Shown one piece after another: positions 61,999-64,000 of a stretch of 64,000 nt of DNA. The notes beneath the pieces are model-generated. The model did not search any database and had not been told where the DNA came from. It saw only the letters and a program-made list of their open reading frames with translations. Each line of letters begins with the position of its first letter. The stretch's first letter is position 1. Position numbers and translations under genes: made by a program. The stretch is from Tenacibaculum tangerinum (GTDB taxonomy: Bacteria; Bacteroidota; Bacteroidia; Flavobacteriales; Flavobacteriaceae): contig NZ_CP122539.1 of the NCBI RefSeq assembly GCF_029853675.1, positions 3,119,001-3,183,000 on the forward strand, read 5' to 3'.

Positions 61999-62435
61999 AC
62001 GTGAGTTCGGGATAAAAAATTTTTTTAATTACACGAAAAAAAGCGAAAAATTTAGTAAATTAAAGTACTGATTTTTAATTGTATAACTAAATTTTCCACT
62101 ATGGTTTCTGATTTTAAAATTACTGAATTTTTCTGTTTAATTGATGATTTTTGTACCGAAATTAATCAAGTTATTGATAAAAATGCTTTAGAAACCTGTT
62201 CAAAGATAGTTAGACGAAGAAAGCCTAAACTCACCCAAAGTGAAATAATCACAATTATGGTGCTTTTCCATTTTAGTGGTTTTAGGTGTTTTAAACACTT
62301 TTATATCGAATATGTTAGCAAACACTTGTCAAAAGAATTTCCAGATTTAGTTTCCTATAACCGATTTGTTGAATTGAAAAAGCGTTGTTCAGTGCCTATG
62401 ATACTGTTTCTTCAAATGCACTATTTAGGTCAATG
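61999..62435 (+). mobile_element. IS982-family element, copy 3, 3'-truncated
   Basis: The left end acgtgagttcggg and the first 437 bases match copies 1 and 2 with a few differences (start codon region ATGGTTTCTG, and a Cys-to-Tyr change in LQMHYLGQC). The right half is gone: an IS3 element begins at 62436, and its far side is not IS982 sequence, so a deletion followed or accompanied the IS3 insertion. Confidence 0.93.
62101..62435 (+). pseudogene. IS982 transposase, N-terminal fragment
   Basis: Residues 1-111 of the transposase (MVSDFKITEFFCLIDDF ... LQMHYLGQC), then the frame runs into the IS3 terminus and ends. All catalytic motifs are missing. Confidence 0.9.
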
Positions 62436-62536
62436 TGTAGGCTTCCCTATTTTAGAACTGTTTGTTAATCCAAATATATGGTTTTCCGTTTTAAAATAGA
62501 TTGGCTTTCCTTTCATATTATTGCTTAAAAGCCAAT

Positions 62537-63295
62537 TTATTTTAAAATGAGCCTAGCGGCAGCGTCATGTTGCTTTTGAGCATATTTTACAGGTGGAATT
62601 TTACCCAAAGCATCGTGTGGCCTATGATTGTTATAATCATCCATCCATATCTGTGTTTGTTCTCTTACTTGATCTATATTCTCAAAAATATATTTATTGA
62701 GTACACCTCTTCGATAGGAACCGTTGAATCGCTCCACAAATGCATTTTGAGTTGGTTTTCCAGGCTGTATGTACTTAAATTCAATATCGTGCATCCTACT
62801 CCATTCATTGGTTATATGTGCGATAAATTCAGTACCATTATCCATTCTGATCTTTGTAGGTTTTCCTTTTTTATTGATAAGGTGATTAAGTACCCATACA
62901 ATACGATTACTGGTTAAGGAAAAGTCGATCTCTATATGCAGCGCTTCTCTGTTATAATCATCGATAATATTAAATGCCCTAAAGCGTCTTTTATTTTCTA
63001 AAACGTCTGTTACGAAGTCCATACTCCAAGTATGGTTGATTTGTTGAGGAACTTCAAGTGGTTCTTTTATTCTTGCTGGTAATCGTTTCTTTGCTTTTGG
63101 TCTTAAAGGAAGCCCTAATGCTACATATACTCTGTGCATACGCTTATGATTCCAAGATTTCCCTTCATTGCGTAATCTGTCGTAAGCTTTCCAAAACCCT
63201 TCTTCTGAATGTTGTTCTGCTTTTTGCTTCAATGCCTGTTCTACTTCAGAATCGTCCTTAACCAATGGCTTATAATAGTAAACGCTCTTACTCAT
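62537..63295 (-). CDS. IS3-family transposase OrfB (DDE)
   Basis: 252 residues from the ATG at 63295; the frame is open further upstream (KAIKPCRKRSITKELIHYGI, RACRVLK) and is joined to orfA by a -1 ribosomal frameshift at GAAAAAAAGC. DDE motifs: WSMDFVTDVL, IRMDNGTEFIAH and PTQNAFVERFNGSYR. Last part NNHRPHDALGKIPPVKYA is typical of IS3. It looks active. Confidence 0.93.
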   Translation of the reverse strand: MSKSVYYYKPLVKDDSEVEQALKQKAEQHSEEGFWKAYDRLRNEGKSWNHKRMHRVYVALGLPLRPKAKKRLPARIKEPLEVPQQINHTWSMDFVTDVLENKRRFRAFNIIDDYNREALHIEIDFSLTSNRIVWVLNHLINKKGKPTKIRMDNGTEFIAHITNEWSRMHDIEFKYIQPGKPTQNAFVERFNGSYRRGVLNKYIFENIDQVREQTQIWMDDYNNHRPHDALGKIPPVKYAQKQHDAAARLILK

Positions 63296-63369
63296 TTTAA
63301 GAACACGGCACGCCCTGCTGATGCCGTAATGAATAAGTTCTTTCGTAATACTTCGCTTACGACAAGGCT

Positions 63370-63636
63370 TTATAGCTTTTTTTCTATAATCTCCTTTGCC
63401 ATTTGATGGTCAAGAGCAAGTGTGGCATACATTTGCTTAAGTTTACGGTTTTCTTCTTCCAATTCTTTTAAACGCTTAAGCTCCTTGGAGTTCATACCTG
63501 CATACTTACTTCTCCATTTGTAAAAGGCCGCAGCACTTACACCATGTTCACGAGTAATCTCTGGCACTGGCTTACCGTTATCAAACTCCTTTAAAATCTT
63601 TGCGATTTGTGTCGGACTAAATTTACTTTTTCTCAT
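63370..63636 (-). CDS. IS3-family transposase OrfA
   Basis: 88 residues with helix-turn-helix (GKPVPEITREHGVSAAAFYK then WRSKYAGM) and leucine zipper (ELKRLKELEEENRKLKQMYA). Ends KEIIEKKL at the slippery A7G run. Confidence 0.93.
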   Translation of the reverse strand: MRKSKFSPTQIAKILKEFDNGKPVPEITREHGVSAAAFYKWRSKYAGMNSKELKRLKELEEENRKLKQMYATLALDHQMAKEIIEKKL

Positions 63637-63697
63637 AATTACTGTTTAAAATTAAGCTTTTTATTCTACTTTTAAACAGTTCGGTTTTTAGGGAAGC

Positions 63698-64000
63698 TTA
63701 CATTAGTGAGTCAGATGATTCTTGTTTGATTTCATTAAATGTTTTACATACTATTACAATTAAACTATCCAGTTCGGATATTTTGCATGTCAAAGAAATA
63801 ATAAGTTGCTCTGGAGAGTTTGAATAGTTGTAATCTTTACCAAAATTTGAAAAGTCTTTTTTAAGAATATTTTTTAAATTATGGATTGGATAACTCTTTT
63901 CTTTTTTTAAACTATCTCTTGAAATACTTAAAACATTATTGCGCTTTATAAATATAGGATAACATTTGCCAAAAGTTGTTGATACTAGAACGTTATATCT
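63698..64000 (-). pseudogene. C-terminal piece of an unknown gene, cut by the IS3
   Basis: The minus-strand frame runs through the window end and into the IS3 terminus, where TAA (63698-63700) stops it. Visible part: RYNVLVSTTFGKCYPIFIKR, then NNVLSISRDSLKKEKSYPIH and ISLTCKISELDSLIVIVCKT. Native codons end with QESSDSL at about 63703. Not recognised; possibly a further accessory or peptide-locus gene. Confidence 0.55.

Larger units (their letters stand above)
62436..63702 (-). mobile_element. IS3-family element, complete
   Basis: A 1267-bp element with terminal repeats TGTAGGCTTCCCTA (left end at 62436) and its partner TGTAAGCTTCCCTA on the other strand (ending 63702), plus the inner GAACTGTTT. 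It carries orfA and orfB with a -1 frameshift site AAAAAAG between them. The flanking bases (caatg, ttagt) do not give a 3-4-bp target duplication, so one flank was lost by deletion. Confidence 0.93.

Noticed and set aside
62567..63406. Plus-strand frames at 62567, 63058 and 63209
   Set aside because: They are antisense to the IS3 orfB and orfA genes.
1..64000. CRISPR arrays, tRNA or rRNA genes
   Set aside because: No regularly spaced short repeats with unique spacers, no tRNA-like T-loop/anticodon patterns and no rRNA sequence were found on reading; the tandem repeat at 1-713 is coding.

Overview
The window looks like a chromosome segment of a marine-type Flavobacteriaceae bacterium (Bacteroidota; Tenacibaculum or Polaribacter-like, an inference). 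Supporting signs are the very low G+C, TAnnTTTG-type -7 promoter boxes, many MKK...C lipoproteins, and families such as HYC_CC_PP, PepSY and outer-membrane beta-barrel proteins. Most genes have weak ribosome binding sites, as usual in this phylum. No tRNA, rRNA or CRISPR array was seen.

1-4000: the tail of a repeat-built VCBS/FG-GAP protein, two small hypothetical genes, then a decayed stretch with a start-less gene and a multiply broken membrane-protein gene hit by an IS982 element (copy 1, 7-bp target duplication). 4000-12400, mostly minus strand: an RND efflux operon (tolC, adaptor, pump, PII-like, DUF2892), thioredoxin, a diheme DUF3365 lipoprotein and a Crp/Fnr regulator. A perfect 10-bp palindrome separates that regulator from a CBS-domain gene. 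13400-30100: housekeeping genes. These are a metal/cobalamin-type binding protein, an arylsulfotransferase-like lipoprotein, pyrF, a lone oligopeptide-type permease with two thioredoxin-like lipoproteins, tpiA-prmA-clpS, TerB-like proteins, a polyamine operon (speA, speB, RMD1-like, deoxyhypusine synthase-like), MscS, UspA and corA. 30200-41700: a full copper-export locus (HYC_CC_PP protein, CusA, four-helix-bundle protein, CusC/TolC, CopA, PepSY, CusB, HMA lipoprotein). 42000-44530: a LuxR-type response regulator and a duplicated lipoprotein/membrane-protein pair, the second copy cut by IS982 copy 2.

44527-63702: an IS-bounded accessory island. IS982 copy 2 carries a nested 1.66-kb IS, followed by an IS3 remnant that has cut a PAS/LuxR-type regulator. 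Next to it is a second broken gene with two in-frame TAA codons. Inside lies a ribosomal-peptide locus of the grasp-with-spasm type: an outer-membrane barrel protein, a frameshifted glycosyltransferase-like gene, two short Cys/Asp/Ser-rich precursors with GG leaders (each followed by a hairpin), an ATP-grasp ligase, a small linker protein, a SPASM maturase and a C39-peptidase ABC exporter. It continues with a small membrane protein, a degenerate third precursor, a hypothetical exported protein, a VKOR-thioredoxin fusion, a family-2 glycosyltransferase and an unknown protein. The island ends in a truncated IS982 copy 3 and a complete IS3 element.

The most interesting system is this peptide locus. 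Its enzymes suggest a secreted peptide with ATP-grasp-made side-chain links, disulfides made by a dedicated VKOR-Trx enzyme, and possibly sugars. The IS982 copies on either side point in opposite directions, which suggests IS-driven gain or rearrangement.
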